NCBI GenBank assembly: GCA_029572815.1
Contig: JAKPUQ010000004.1
Location: 83,361 to 147,360 of the forward strand
Direction: 5' to 3'
Source: Bacillota bacterium
GTDB lineage: Bacteria > Bacillota > Clostridia > Oscillospirales > Ruminococcaceae
Length of the DNA: 64,000 nt
Part shown: one piece after another, positions 24,435-35,301 of the stretch
Position numbering within the stretch: the first letter of the stretch is position 1
How the letters are laid out: each line of letters opens with the position of its first letter
Notes under the pieces: model-generated
What the model was told of the DNA's origin: nothing
Databases searched by the model: none
What the model saw: the letters and a program-made list of their open reading frames with translations, nothing else
Position numbers and translations under genes: made by a program

Positions 24435-27400
24435 ATGAAGAACAGTATGCTGAAAAAAAGAGCAGCTTCAATTGCAGCAGCGGCTATGATGACAGTGTCG
24501 GCAGCAGTCGGCACAGCAGCTTCATCAATGTCCGTTATCACCGCAGGAAGCGGGTTCACAGCCTATGCAGCCGAAAGCAGCGTGAAGATACTCAGCTCCG
24601 CAGGCTTCGGTGAGGGAATGTATGCCACATGGTCATCGGTATCGGGAGCAGGCGGCTACAACGTCTATGTTGACGGCGTCCAGATCGATACCATGCTTGT
24701 GAGACAGTACAGCGGCTATATGAGAGCAGACGCCGTGGGACTGAAGGCAGGCAGCCATACAATGCGCATAGTTCCTGTTATAGGCGGAAAAGAGGACAGC
24801 TCAAAGGCAGCAGAGGCAAAGGCAGAAGCCTATGCCCATGACCGCAGCGGCTTCGGATTCGTGAACGGAAGCTCAAGCGGTGCCTACAACAATGACGGTA
24901 CTCTTAAAAGCAATGCCATAGTGATCTATGTTACAGAAGGAAACAAGGACACTGTTTCAGCAAGCATCGACTCCACAGGCAAGGGAGCTGCAGCGGTGAC
25001 GGGCGTGCAGAATATAATCACCGCATACAAGAAGGGCAAGGAGTCAAGACCGCTGAATATCCGCTTTATCGGAAATATCACCGATCCCTCCGTTCTCATG
25101 AAGGGAGACCTTATGGTGGATACAGTCACAGCAGGCTGCACCATCGAGGGCATAGGCAATGACGCAACTCTCAACGGTTTTGGTCTCGTCATGAAGAACT
25201 GTTCCAACGTAGAGGTAAGAAACCTGGGCTTCATGAACTGCAACAGCAGCGAGGGCGACAACTGCGGACTCCAGCAGAACAACAACCACATCTGGGTCCA
25301 CAACTGCGACTTCTTCTACGGAGACGCAGGCTCTGACGCCGATCAGGCAAAGGGTGACGGAGCTCTTGATACCAAGACCTCTACCTATATCACTCACTCT
25401 TACAATCACTTCTGGGACAACGGCAAGTGAAATCTCCAGGGCATGAAATCAGAGAGCACCGAGAATTACATAACCTACCACCACAACTGGTACGATCATT
25501 CCGATTCCCGTCATCCCAGAATAAGGAGCTGTTCCGTACATTGCTACAACAATTACTTTGACGGCAATGCAAAGTACGGAGTAGGCGTTACCATGGGAGC
25601 TTCCTGCTTTGTGGAGAGCAACTATTTCCGCAACTGCAAGTATCTCATGCTCATCTCCCTTCAGGGCTCCGATGATCTTTCAGGCGGCACCTTCTCGGGA
25701 GAAGCAGGTGGAGTCATCAAGTCCTTCGGCAACATCATGACAGGTCAGAAGGCGTACACCACCTATCAGGAGAACAGCACTGATTTTGACGCCTATGAGG
25801 CTTCCTCAAAGACAGAGAAGATAGGAGCTTCTGTAAAGGCTAAATCGGGCGGAACAGCCTACAACAACTTTGACACATCAAACGTAATGTACAGCTACAC
25901 AGCGGACAGTGCAGCTGACGTACCTGCCATAGTAACGGCAAAGGCAGGCAGAGTTGACGGCGGCGACTTCAAGTGGCAGTTCAACAACTCGGTTGACGAT
26001 GAGAGCTACGCAGTAAATCAGGCACTTAAATCTGCACTCAGCTCCTACAAGGGCACAGTGACCGCAATAGGCAGCGGCTTCAAGGAGGATAATTCCTCAG
26101 CCCCTGTAGTCACAACGTCAGCTGTCCCCGTTATCACCACGCAGCCTGTAGTTACAATTATCCCCGTGACACAGCCTGCCAAGACCACAACTGTGCCTGT
26201 ATCAGTTACCCCGGTTACAGGCGCAAACGTGATCTATGCTTCTCCCAACGGCGGAGGAGACGGTAAGACAATGAATACCCCCCACAGATGTTCTTACCGC
26301 GATCAAGTCGGTACCTGCGGGCGGCACTGTCTATCTTCTCGGCGGCACATATAAATACAGCTCGCCCATTATGATAGAGGAGAGCAATGCAGGCAAGTCG
26401 GGCGCATACAAGACCATCGCAGCCTACCCCAATGCGGCGGTAAAGTTCGACTTCTCGGGCGAAGCGGTATCAGGCACTAACCGCGGATTCGTCCTTGACG
26501 GCTCATACTGGCACTTCTACGGCTTTGAGATAGCCAATGCAGGCGATAACGGAATGCTCCTTTCGGGCGATAACAATATCATCGAGATGATGGTATTCGA
26601 CAATAATCAGGATACAGGCTTACAGATCTCCAGATACAATACCTCGTATACAAGTGTATCCCAGTGGCCCACAAACAATCTGGTGAAGAACTGTACATCA
26701 CGCAATAACTGCGATGATGCCACAATGGAGAACGCAGACGGATTTGCTGCAAAGCTGACCTGCGGCGAGGGCAACGTATTCGACGGCTGTATCGCTTACA
26801 ACAACTCCGATGACGGCTGGGACCTCTATGCAAAGACGGAGACAGGTCCTATCGGTAGTGTGACTATAAAGAACAGCATAGCCTTCCGCAACGGCTTTAC
26901 CGAGAACGGCAGAGGCTACGGCGACTGTGACGGAAACGGCTTCAAGCTTGGCGGCGGCGGAGTAGGTACACGCCACACCGTTGAGAACTGCCTTTCCTTT
27001 GAGAACCTGAACTGCGGATTTACCGATAACAACAATCCAAAGTTCGGCGACATGAAGAACTGCACCGCATACAATAACGGTATCGGCGGCAACGGCAAGT
27101 CCAATTACATGGTATACCGCTGCGACACATCGGCTAAGTTCAGCGGAATGATGTCCTACATCAACACAGGCAAGGTCTCAAAGACCAACGCCGCAGGCAT
27201 AAAGGTATCCAATGACAAGTTCGTTGGTATCATGAGCGATTCTGTATACTACAACGCCAAGTATTATTACGCAAAGTCAGCTGTTACCATGACCAACGGC
27301 GCAAAGCTGGGCGACATCGTAACACCTGCAGACAGCGACTTCATGAGCCTCAGCGTTGCAGCCATGGGAACAGATTTCCACAAGTCATGGAGAAACGCAG

Positions 27401-28236
27401 ACGGCTCGCCCAAGCCCTCGGGATTTGCCGAGACAGCTTCGGGCAGCACATACAAGAGCATAGGCTATCACATGAGCGGCGGAGTATCTCAGACCGCAAC
27501 TCCGAACCCCTATGCAGCAGGAACAGCTCCTGCACAGACAACAGCTCCCGTGCAGCAGCCTTCGACTACTACTACAAGCAGCAGTCAGCCTGTACAGAGC
27601 ACCACAACCACAGTAACTTCACCTGTTGTACCTGTATCCGGCGGCTATATCCACAACTTCACCGAAAACGGTACACAGAGCAGCTTCTACAGCATTACCG
27701 GTAACCTCTCTGACGCTAAAGGAACTGTGAATTATGACGGTAAGACCCTGACAAGATGCCTTAAGATCGAGACAGCAACAGCTATAAGCTTCAATGCTCC
27801 TTCAAACGGCAGACTTACCCTCGTATTCACAGAGCCTGCGGCAACTATCAAGATAGACGGTACCAAATATACATCGTCAGGCAGCGGCATCATCACCGCA
27901 GACCTTTCGTCCGGCGCTCATACCGTAGCAAAGGCAGACGCTGCAAACCTGTTCTACATGGTATTCTCAGCAGCTGAGGGACAGCCTGCTGTCACCACTA
28001 CAACCGTCAAGCCCTACAACGGCAAGGCAGGAGATGCAAACGGTGACGGTACGGTCGAGCTTGCTGACGCGATACTCATCATGCAGTCACTTGCAAATCC
28101 CGACAGGTATCAGATAAAGCCCGAGTTCCGCGTAAACGCTGATGTCAGCGAGCCGGGAAGCGGTGTCACAGCCAATGATGCACTGGCTATACAGAAGTAT
28201 CTCCTTGGTCTTCTGCCAGCTCTCCCCGAGTCCTGA
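24435..28236 (+). CDS. PL1-PL9 pectate lyase with dockerin (in-frame stop and frameshift)
   Basis: About 1266 aa when read through. Signal peptide (~1-46), an Fn3-like region, a PL1 pectate lyase domain (~140-500; DHSDSRHPRIR and the beta-helix CNNYFDG-type motifs), a Thr/Pro linker, a PL9 domain (~610-980; GDGKT...TDVLTAIKSVPAGGTVYLLGGTY), a ~110-aa module that by position resembles CBM77 of R. flavefaciens PL1/9, and a dockerin at the end. It would cleave homogalacturonan by beta-elimination outside the cell. Two lesions: TGA at 25428-25430 inside PL1, and an extra C in a six-C run (26278-26283). Deleting one C restores the PL9 start exactly. The reading frame continues cleanly past the TGA, so the gene is probably intact or only recently damaged. 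Confidence 0.8.
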
Positions 28237-28270
28237 GATCCGACAGGACTTCGGTATAATGATATGATGG

Positions 28271-28302
28271 AAAAAGGAACCTCCCCATAAGGTTCCTTTT
28301 TT
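28271..28302 (+). terminator. Terminator after the PL1-PL9 gene
   Basis: AAAAAGGAACC and GGTTCCTTTTTT around a CCCCATA-type loop. Confidence 0.9.
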
Positions 28303-28364
28303 CATAATTTAAGCAACAACTTAAATTATCACAATAATTTTACATATTCGATAGCCTAAAAGCC

Positions 28365-28393
28365 TTGACACAGGGCTTAAAAAGGACTATAAT
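28365..28393 (+). promoter_or_regulatory. Sigma-A promoter of the GH26 gene
   Basis: TTGACA, 17-nt spacer, TATAAT. Confidence 0.9.
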
Positions 28394-28439
28394 AAAGTTA
28401 TAGGTTATTGGTCGTATCCAATAAAGGAGGATATTGAAA

Positions 28440-30548
28440 ATGAATGGAAAGCTTAAAAAAACACTGGCACTGACAGCTGCGGGAGTTATGGCAGCAGTAC
28501 AGTGCAGCACCGCAGGACTTTTCACTTCCATCGCAGCAGGGGAGACAGCTGCAACATCTTTCCCTTATGTTATCGAGGGCGAGAAAATGGAGGGTGCTGA
28601 TCTGTGGACAAGTATCTATCAGACAGAGATACCCGGTTATTCAGGCGATGGATTTTTCTATCTGACAGCATCACCTGCTTCATTTGAGGTAACTGTTCCC
28701 GCTGACGGAATGTACTCCATAATGGTACACGGCGCACAGATCCTCGACAAGGGCGCAAGACAGCAGGCAGTCAAGATAAACGGAGTAAAATACACAACTC
28801 AGGCAGCCTATTCCGATAAGTGGACGGATTATGACTTCGGAATGGTGCGAATGAACAAGGGCGTGAACACTATCGAATTCATCAGCGAATACGGCTACAT
28901 GGCAATTGACACGGTAACGGTGGACGAGGCACAGTTCCCCGACCTCTCAAAGGCTGACGGCACAACAGTTGATCCCGATGCTACTCCCGAGACAAAGGCA
29001 CTCATGAAGTACCTCAAGAGCGTTTACGGCAAGCATATCCTTTCGGGACAGCAGGAGATATACGGCGGCGGTCACGGTGTTGATACCACTATCCGCTATG
29101 ATGCAAATGCAAACAAGTGCGTGGACAGCGACGGCGTTGAGTACGTCATCGACGAGGAGAGCTGGGATAAGACCGAGAGCGGCGAGAAGTTCCCCTGGCA
29201 CTGCACAGGTCCCGACGGACAGGTCTATACTTACAGCACTCAGAACCGCAACTACTCATACAATGACTATAACTTTGAGGTGAGATACATCAAGGAGCTC
29301 ACAGGCGAGGAGCCTGCTATCCGCGGCTTTGACTTCGGAAGCTATTGCCCCTGCTATGCCTGGGACGACGGCGTGGCACAGCGTATGATCGACTGGGCTA
29401 CCAAGAAGAACGGTATCTGCACAGCTTCATGGCATATAAACGTTCCCACCAGCAAGGCTGACTATACTCTCGGAGAGCCTCTTGACTTCTCCAAGACCAC
29501 ATATACCGAGAAGACCGATTTCATCACCAAGAACTGTATGGTAAAGGGCACAATGGAGTACGATTACTTCCAGCTCTGCATGAAAAATCTTGCAGCTGAG
29601 CTGAAGAAGCTCCAGGACGCAGGGGTTCCTGTTATCTTCCGTCCCTTCCATGAGGCAGAGGGCAACCCCAGCCGTACCGAGGATCCCATTGACGGTTCCG
29701 GCGCATGGTTCTGGTGGGCAAAGGAAGGCGCAGTTGTATACAATCAGCTGTGGAACTTCCTCCAGGACACACTGAGAGACGAGTACGGTCTCCACAATCT
29801 CATCTACGAGCAGAACCTTTATGCATGGTCTGACAATTCCGCCAAGTGGTATTCGGGCGATGACAAGGTGGACATCGTAGGCTTTGATAAGTATAACTGC
29901 CAGTACAACCGTCACGACGGCAAGCAGCAGGGAACTCCCAACGAGGACGCTGAGGCCGGCATATTCTACACACTGAACAAGTTCGTCAAGGGTAAGAAGA
30001 TGGTAGCAATGCCCGAGAACGATTCCTGCCCAAGCCTGAACAATATGCAGGTAGAGCACGCATACTGGCTGTACTTCTGCCCCTGGTATGATTCAGAGCA
30101 GTCACACTTCCTCTGCGGCAAGGAGTATCAGGACCCTGAGACCTTCACAGAGCTTTACAAGAGCGATTTCTGCATCACACTGTCAGAGCTTCCCAAGGAC
30201 CTCTACAAGGGAAGCGCAGAGCAGCCCAAGACTACGACTACAACCACAACAGCTCCCAAGGTGACCACCACTACAACCACAAGCAAGCCTGTTGACAAGG
30301 ATGTCGTATACGGCGATACCAACTGCGACACAAAGATAGAGCTTGCAGACGCTATCCTCATAATGCAGTCACTTGCAAACCCTGACAAATACGGTCTGAA
30401 GGGTACTTATGAGAAGCACCTCACCGATAAGGGAAAGATCAACGGCGACGTTGACAAGGAAACAGAGGGACTCACCTCCAACGACGCTATGTTCATTCAG
30501 GAGTTCCTTCTCAAGAAGAGAACAACTCTTGACCCAAGCGCAAAATAA
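28440..30548 (+). CDS. GH26 endo-beta-mannanase with CBM35-like module and dockerin
   Basis: 702 aa secreted enzyme. Signal peptide (1-~35), a CBM35/6-like beta-sandwich (~40-165; YVIEGEKMEG ... VNTIEFISEYGYMAIDTVTV), GH26 catalytic barrel (~175-580) opening KSVYGKHILSGQQE, Thr-rich linker and a dockerin (~625-690). Glu405 in RPFHEAEGN is the expected acid/base and Glu526 in AMPENDSC the likely nucleophile. It hydrolyses beta-1,4-mannan or galactomannan. ATG 28440 is taken because AAAGGAGG ends 9 nt upstream; an in-frame TTG at 28434 is less likely. It has its own promoter and terminator. Confidence 0.92.
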   Translation: MNGKLKKTLALTAAGVMAAVQCSTAGLFTSIAAGETAATSFPYVIEGEKMEGADLWTSIYQTEIPGYSGDGFFYLTASPASFEVTVPADGMYSIMVHGAQILDKGARQQAVKINGVKYTTQAAYSDKWTDYDFGMVRMNKGVNTIEFISEYGYMAIDTVTVDEAQFPDLSKADGTTVDPDATPETKALMKYLKSVYGKHILSGQQEIYGGGHGVDTTIRYDANANKCVDSDGVEYVIDEESWDKTESGEKFPWHCTGPDGQVYTYSTQNRNYSYNDYNFEVRYIKELTGEEPAIRGFDFGSYCPCYAWDDGVAQRMIDWATKKNGICTASWHINVPTSKADYTLGEPLDFSKTTYTEKTDFITKNCMVKGTMEYDYFQLCMKNLAAELKKLQDAGVPVIFRPFHEAEGNPSRTEDPIDGSGAWFWWAKEGAVVYNQLWNFLQDTLRDEYGLHNLIYEQNLYAWSDNSAKWYSGDDKVDIVGFDKYNCQYNRHDGKQQGTPNEDAEAGIFYTLNKFVKGKKMVAMPENDSCPSLNNMQVEHAYWLYFCPWYDSEQSHFLCGKEYQDPETFTELYKSDFCITLSELPKDLYKGSAEQPKTTTTTTTAPKVTTTTTTSKPVDKDVVYGDTNCDTKIELADAILIMQSLANPDKYGLKGTYEKHLTDKGKINGDVDKETEGLTSNDAMFIQEFLLKKRTTLDPSAK

Positions 30549-30561
30549 CGACCTCCAATAG

Positions 30562-30597
30562 AAAAGCTGCACGGTTTCCGCCGTGCAGCTTTTGGTT
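30562..30597. terminator. Bidirectional terminator between the GH26 and thioesterase genes
   Basis: AAAAGCTGCACGG 30562-30574 with CCGTGCAGCTTTT 30581-30593; flanked by A and T runs so it can serve both convergent genes. Confidence 0.88.
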
Positions 30598-31028
30598 TAT
30601 TCCTCTGTTATTTTAAGAAGTTCATTGAATATGTTGTAGATATGGGGGAACTTCAGCTTTGTCCTGAGAGGCTTCATATCTGTGTCGGTGAAGCAGTGAG
30701 AGGAGCTTCCCTCGGCGCAGAGCTCTCCGGTTTTCAGGCTGATGACCCTGTATGCCAGGTGGAGGGTAGTTCCGTTGAACTTAGTGACCTTTATGCTGGA
30801 CTGAAAGGGCTCACCGAAGACCAGAGGGTGCTTGTAGGAGCATTCCACGGACAGCACAGGCATGAGGACTCCTTCCGCCTCTATATTCTCAAATGGTATA
30901 CCTGCCTCAGCAAGATAGTGGACTCGGGTCTCCTCGAAAATGCGGATATAGTTTGAGTGATGGACGATACCCATCTTATCGGTCTCGTAGTAATATACAT
31001 TTCTTTCGTATGGTCTGATCTTTGTCAT
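30597..31028 (-). CDS. YbgC/FadM-type acyl-CoA thioesterase
   Basis: 143 aa hotdog-fold thioesterase of the 4-hydroxybenzoyl-CoA thioesterase-like family. The active-site segment YYYETDKMGIVHHSNYIRIFEE carries Asp17 and the following His residues. It would release acids from short or medium acyl-CoA in the cytoplasm. The start at 31028 is set by the family N-terminus and a GAGG about 11 nt upstream; the long frame extending to 31301 has no family support. It is divergent from the cardiolipin synthase gene. Substrate unknown. Confidence 0.85.
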   Translation of the reverse strand: MTKIRPYERNVYYYETDKMGIVHHSNYIRIFEETRVHYLAEAGIPFENIEAEGVLMPVLSVECSYKHPLVFGEPFQSSIKVTKFNGTTLHLAYRVISLKTGELCAEGSSSHCFTDTDMKPLRTKLKFPHIYNIFNELLKITEE

Positions 31029-31078
31029 AGTGTTTGATCCTCTCTGTTTTGAATTTGCAGTTTTTACGCTGCATACCG

Positions 31079-31107
31079 TTGATTTATTCGGCATTATGTG
31101 GTATAAT
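31079..31107 (+). promoter_or_regulatory. Sigma-A promoter of cls
   Basis: TTGATT, 17-nt spacer, TATAAT, about 30 nt before the cls start. Confidence 0.8.
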
Positions 31108-31137
31108 AACTTTATCATTTTTATCCGGAGGTGAGAT

Positions 31138-32670
31138 ATGAAGCTCAAAAAACTTCTCAGCAGTATACTCAGCAGCAACGCCGCATTCGTTATACTTCTG
31201 CTGTTGCAGATAGGCTTCCTGATGCTGGCGGTGATGAGCCTGGGAGAGCGTTTCGTGTTCGTATATTTCGCTCTCATCGTACTTGACATAATACTTGCCA
31301 TTTACCTGACAAACAAGAACGACCCAATTTCCTACCGAGTTTCGTGGATAATCATTATCAGTATCTTCCCCCTGCTTGGCGGAGTATCCTACCTTTTCAT
31401 CAAGCTGACCCAGCAGTTCCCAAAGTCCATAGATATGCGCAACCAGAAGCAGACAAAGGCGCTTCTTGTGCAGGAGGACGCTGTCATGGAGGAGCTGAAG
31501 CTGAGATGTCCCGATTCTGTCAATCTTGCCCGCTACGTCACCGATTTCGGACTTTACCCAGTCTACAGGAATACCTCTGCGGAGTATTCCCCCCTGGGCG
31601 AGATACAGTTCGAGAACCTCATCGCCCAGCTTGAAACGGCTAAGAACTTCATCTTCCTTGAGTTCTTCATCATCACCGAGGGCTATATGTTCGACGTGAT
31701 GTCCGAGCTCCTTATACGTAAGGCTAAGGAGGGCGTGGACGTAAGGCTCATGTATGACGGTATCGGCACGGGAATGCTCAATTCCGTGAAGCCATTCCGA
31801 AAGCTTGAGGAGGGCGGCGTCAAGTGCAAGGTGTTCAATCCATTCCGTCCCATGATCTCCTCGGTGCAGAACAACCGCGACCACCGAAAGATAGTCATTA
31901 TCGACGGCTATACAGCCTTCAACGGCGGAACCAATCTTGCAGATGAGTACATCAACCGCAAGGAGCGCTTCGGCCACTGGAAGGACACTGCAATTATGAT
32001 AAGGGGACAGGCTGTATGGAATTACACAGTCATGTTCCTCCAGCTCTGGGAGAAGGCTGAAGACGAGGAGTTTCTGAAATATCAGCCTCAGCACTCTGAG
32101 TTATTCAGCTTCCTGGGCAGCGACGGCTTTATCCAGCCCTTTTCCGACTCTCCCCTTGACGAGGAGCCCGTGGGAAAGCGTGTTTACATGGAGCTCATAA
32201 ACAATGCCCGCGAGTACGTCTGCATAACCACGCCATATCTGATACTTGACGAGGAGATGCTTAACGCTCTGGGCTTTGCGGCAAAAAAGGGAGTGGACGT
32301 GCGCATAATCACTCCCCATATCCCCGATAAGTGGTATGTTCACATGATAGCCTGGAACAACTACGCCACCCTTACGGAAACAGGAGTAAAGATATACGAA
32401 TACACTCCCGGATTTATCCATGCCAAGACCTGTGTTGCGGACGGAAAGACCGCAGTGGTCGGCACTATCAATTTTGATTACAGAAGCTTTTACCTTCATT
32501 TTGAATGCGGCTCCGTTCTCTATGACTGCTCCGTGATAAAGAAGATAGTCCGCGATTTTGAAAAGACCGTGGAGCTTTCACATCTTGTCACAGCGGAGGA
32601 GTGTGCGGCAAGACCCGTATTGAAAAAGGCAGCAGGAGCGGTGCTGAATATGTTCGCGCCTCTGCTCTAA
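31138..32670 (+). CDS. cls: Cardiolipin synthase (phospholipase D family)
   Basis: 510 aa membrane enzyme joining two phosphatidylglycerols to cardiolipin. Two N-terminal membrane segments (~15-36, ~42-60 and a possible third near 70) and two HKD active sites: HRKIVIIDGYTAFNGG near residue 245 and HAKTCVADGKTAVVGT near 425. Length fits the bacterial Cls family. A GGAGG precedes ATG 31138. Its stop overlaps the stop of the convergent acetyltransferase gene by 2-3 nt, leaving no room for a terminator. Confidence 0.93.
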   Translation: MKLKKLLSSILSSNAAFVILLLLQIGFLMLAVMSLGERFVFVYFALIVLDIILAIYLTNKNDPISYRVSWIIIISIFPLLGGVSYLFIKLTQQFPKSIDMRNQKQTKALLVQEDAVMEELKLRCPDSVNLARYVTDFGLYPVYRNTSAEYSPLGEIQFENLIAQLETAKNFIFLEFFIITEGYMFDVMSELLIRKAKEGVDVRLMYDGIGTGMLNSVKPFRKLEEGGVKCKVFNPFRPMISSVQNNRDHRKIVIIDGYTAFNGGTNLADEYINRKERFGHWKDTAIMIRGQAVWNYTVMFLQLWEKAEDEEFLKYQPQHSELFSFLGSDGFIQPFSDSPLDEEPVGKRVYMELINNAREYVCITTPYLILDEEMLNALGFAAKKGVDVRIITPHIPDKWYVHMIAWNNYATLTETGVKIYEYTPGFIHAKTCVADGKTAVVGTINFDYRSFYLHFECGSVLYDCSVIKKIVRDFEKTVELSHLVTAEECAARPVLKKAAGAVLNMFAPLL

Positions 32671-33218
32671 CGGTATTCCTCTCTGAGGATACTGTATACC
32701 CTGACGTCCACCACACCCTTGTTTGTGCGCTCTGAGCGTCGCAGGGTACCCTCGTATGTCATACCGCATTTTTCCATGACACGGCCCGAAGCAGGATTGC
32801 GCGGGTCGTGTTTTGCTTCTATGCGGCAGGCTCCCACGGTGTCAAAGAAAAAGCCCATGACAGCATGAAGAGCTTCCGTGGTGTAGCCCCTGTTCTGAAA
32901 GGCTCTGCCAATGCAGTAGCCCACCTCTATTGTATCGGTGTCATCGTAAACATTGGCGGCGGAAATCGTTCCCACAGGTTCGCCGATCTCCTTCGGCACT
33001 ATAGCCCAGTGGTACCATCTCAGGTCACTGTATTTTTCTTCCCAGAAGCGGGCGAGACTCTGTGTCTCAGAAAGGTGAGAGTGATTTTTCCACCGCAGAA
33101 ATTCCGTTACCATCGGATCACTTGTCCAGTTGCGGAAAGCTGCCTCCGAGTCGGCATATTCAAAGCGCCTCAGGATGAGGCGCTTTGTTTCAAGTTTAAC
33201 TGTTCCTTTGTGTTCCAT
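32667..33218 (-). CDS. GNAT acetyltransferase, RimJ/RimL type
   Basis: 183 aa. The order LETKRLILRRFEYADSEAAFRNW, GEPVGTISA, IGRAFQNRGYTTEAL (acetyl-CoA loop) and NPASGRVMEKCGMTYEGTLR is that of the RimJ/RimL-like branch, which acetylates protein N-termini or small amines. Complete. It starts 5 nt after the stop of the GGDEF sensor gene on the same strand, so it may be its operon partner. Target unknown. Confidence 0.88.
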   Translation of the reverse strand: MEHKGTVKLETKRLILRRFEYADSEAAFRNWTSDPMVTEFLRWKNHSHLSETQSLARFWEEKYSDLRWYHWAIVPKEIGEPVGTISAANVYDDTDTIEVGYCIGRAFQNRGYTTEALHAVMGFFFDTVGACRIEAKHDPRNPASGRVMEKCGMTYEGTLRRSERTNKGVVDVRVYSILREEYR

Positions 33219-33223
33219 AGTGT

Positions 33224-35144
33224 TTAGTCGCGGCGCAGGTACCTTGAGGTCTTCTTGCGCTTTTTCTTTTCGTACATTATCTCGTCAGCCTGAGTGATGA
33301 GCTGAAAAAGAGTCTGTCCCTCTGAGACTTCAGTGACCACAGTACCGATACTTGCGTCGATGGTATAGGGCTTTTTGATAAGAATGTTTATATTTTCCAG
33401 CTGAGAGTAAAAGGCGGTCTCAACAGCTTCGGCGTCCTCCTCAGAGGCGTTCTCACCGAGGATTATGAACTCATCTCCGCCGAAGCGCGCGCATATCCTT
33501 CCGCTCCTGCAGCACTCACTTATGACTGCGGCAAGGCGCTGGAGCGCGAAATCTCCCTCCTTGTGACCGTAGTTGTCATTTATCATTTTCAGTCCGTCCA
33601 TGTCGATGAAGGAGATAAGCAGCTTGCTTCCTGCTTCCTGACAGCGTCTGAACATGGTATCGGCAGTTCTGATAAAGCCGTTGCGGTTATAGATATTGCA
33701 CAGCGGGTCGATGACATAGAGCTTATCCAGCTCGGCTATCATGCTGTTAAGGTGGAGCAGCTTTCGTATATTCTCCACAGAGTTGCTGATGTTCAGTATA
33801 AGGGTGTGACAGAGCAGGCTCTTTGTGGGGAACTGGCTGTTGGTGAAGATATAGTAGCCGAGACAGCGCTCGCGGAAATGCAGGGGGCAGGAAGTAGCTC
33901 ACATTGCCGCCGCTCTTAAGCGGCATAGGCTGCATATCCGAGGTGCTGAACAGCTTTACCGGTGAGTTTATACCGCCCTCAAGTACAAGGGGCGCGGTCA
34001 TTTTCTCGGTATATCCGTTTACCTGTATATCGGCAGGGGAGCGGTTCTGTGAAGCTCCCTTTATGACCTGGTCCCAGTTGGTGCACAGGCAGACAGTGAA
34101 TCTGTCACATTTTATCTCGCTGATAAACTTAGCGATAGTTTTCAGGTTGGCGTCGCTCTTCTCGTTTTCCGCAAGCTCTGCGGTCATGCGGTTTATTATG
34201 GAGATATCGCTTTTGCAACTGTTGAGTGCCTTGTATACGGATACCATGTATTCAGCCATATCGTCACTGCTGCCGCTGGTGCAGCCGCAGCTTCCGGTGA
34301 AAACAGGTGAGGATTCAAGAGTGGTGGTCTTTTCGTGCTTTTTGCCCTTGATGACATCAATGAGTATCTCACAGGCTTTGTAGCCTGCCTCGTCCAGAGG
34401 ACGTGAGACCGTAGTCAGTGCAGGCAGATGATGTCTCGCGTTGTAGGTATTGTCGAAGCCCGTCACGATGATATCGTCGGGAACCACATATCCGTAGCTG
34501 GTGAGCTCCTCGATGGCAGCCAGAGCCATTGCGTCGTTTGCGCAGATAATGGCTTCGGGACGGGGCTTGCCCGACCTGATGAACTTTTCAACAGCTTTTT
34601 TGCCGTCAGATGGTCTGAATTCTCCGAAGAAGACCCTGTCCATTTCAGCAACGAGTGAGTTATCGGACATGACCTCCAGGAAGGCTCTGTATCTGTCGGC
34701 TGCCTCGGGGTTGGCAAGGGGACCGGAGATATAATTTATGAGCTGAGCGCCGTGGACCTTTATGACGTGCTCCACGATATCCTTCATAGCCTGATAGTTG
34801 TCGATGCTGACGTTATAGAATTCGGGATACTCGTCATAGTCCAGAACAGTGACGGGAAGCCCTGAGTCTCTGACCTTTGAGAGTATCTTTTCCTTTTCCA
34901 CAGGGTCGCTTATGGTATTGGTCAGAAGGATAACGCCATCGAATTTCTTGTAATTTATAAGGGAGTATATATTATACTCGCCCTGATCGTATTTGCTGCT
35001 TGAGAGAACACCTCCGAAGGCACAGAAGCAGGAAATATTCGCCTGATACTTCTTTGCACATACGGTAATGCCGTCCAGTATACTGTTCTGGTATTCCTCG
35101 TCTATTCCTGCAACTATAACAGCTATTTCGATAATTTTTCGCAT
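33224..35144 (-). CDS. Periplasmic-binding-protein-like sensor with GGDEF diguanylate cyclase (frameshifted)
   Basis: About 639 aa when repaired. Residues ~1-285 form a LacI/PBP-type sugar-sensor fold (IEIAVIVAGIDEEYQNSILDGI ... DDIIVTGFDN), followed by a SCGC motif and a ~170-aa linker region, then a GGDEF domain (~460-639; FIDMDGLKMIND and RFGGDEF). No DNA-binding domain or signal peptide is seen, so ligand sensing is cytoplasmic. It would make cyclic di-GMP. The frame breaks at a five-G run (33883-33887 on the plus strand); removing one base joins both parts with continuous family-like sequence (LPLHFRERCLGYYIF). The ATG follows a run of seven G acting as ribosome site. Confidence 0.82.
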
Positions 35145-35187
35145 GGTCAAATCCCCCCCGATCATGACGTAAACAGTTATATACTTT

Positions 35188-35216
35188 ATTATAACACATA
35201 ATAACTATTATTGCAA
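35188..35216 (-). promoter_or_regulatory. Sigma-A promoter of the GGDEF sensor gene
   Basis: On the minus strand TTGCAA, 17-nt spacer, TATAAT. Confidence 0.78.
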
Positions 35217-35265
35217 CATTAAATCGTTATTTTTTGTGTATTATTTCAGTCGTGCAACCTGACAC

Positions 35266-35295
35266 AAAAAGACCCGAAAGATATTCTTTCGGGTC
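35266..35295 (-). terminator. Terminator after the GH3 gene
   Basis: GACCCGAAAG/CTTTCGGGTC stem with 5-nt loop; five T follow on the minus strand, 6 nt past the GH3 stop. Confidence 0.92.
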
Positions 35296-35301
35296 ATGAG
35301 T

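Noticed and set aside
25428..25430. In-frame TGA in the PL1 domain as selenocysteine
   Set aside because: Only a weak 4-bp stem follows the TGA, not a SECIS-like hairpin, and the position is not a known catalytic Cys. A point change or base error is simpler.
29427..30059. 210-codon minus-strand frame inside the GH26 gene
   Set aside because: It lies fully within a clear catalytic domain on the other strand and shows no ribosome site or domain.
31029..31301. N-terminal extension of the thioesterase to 31301
   Set aside because: The added 91 residues have no family similarity and overlap the promoter and start of the divergent cls gene.
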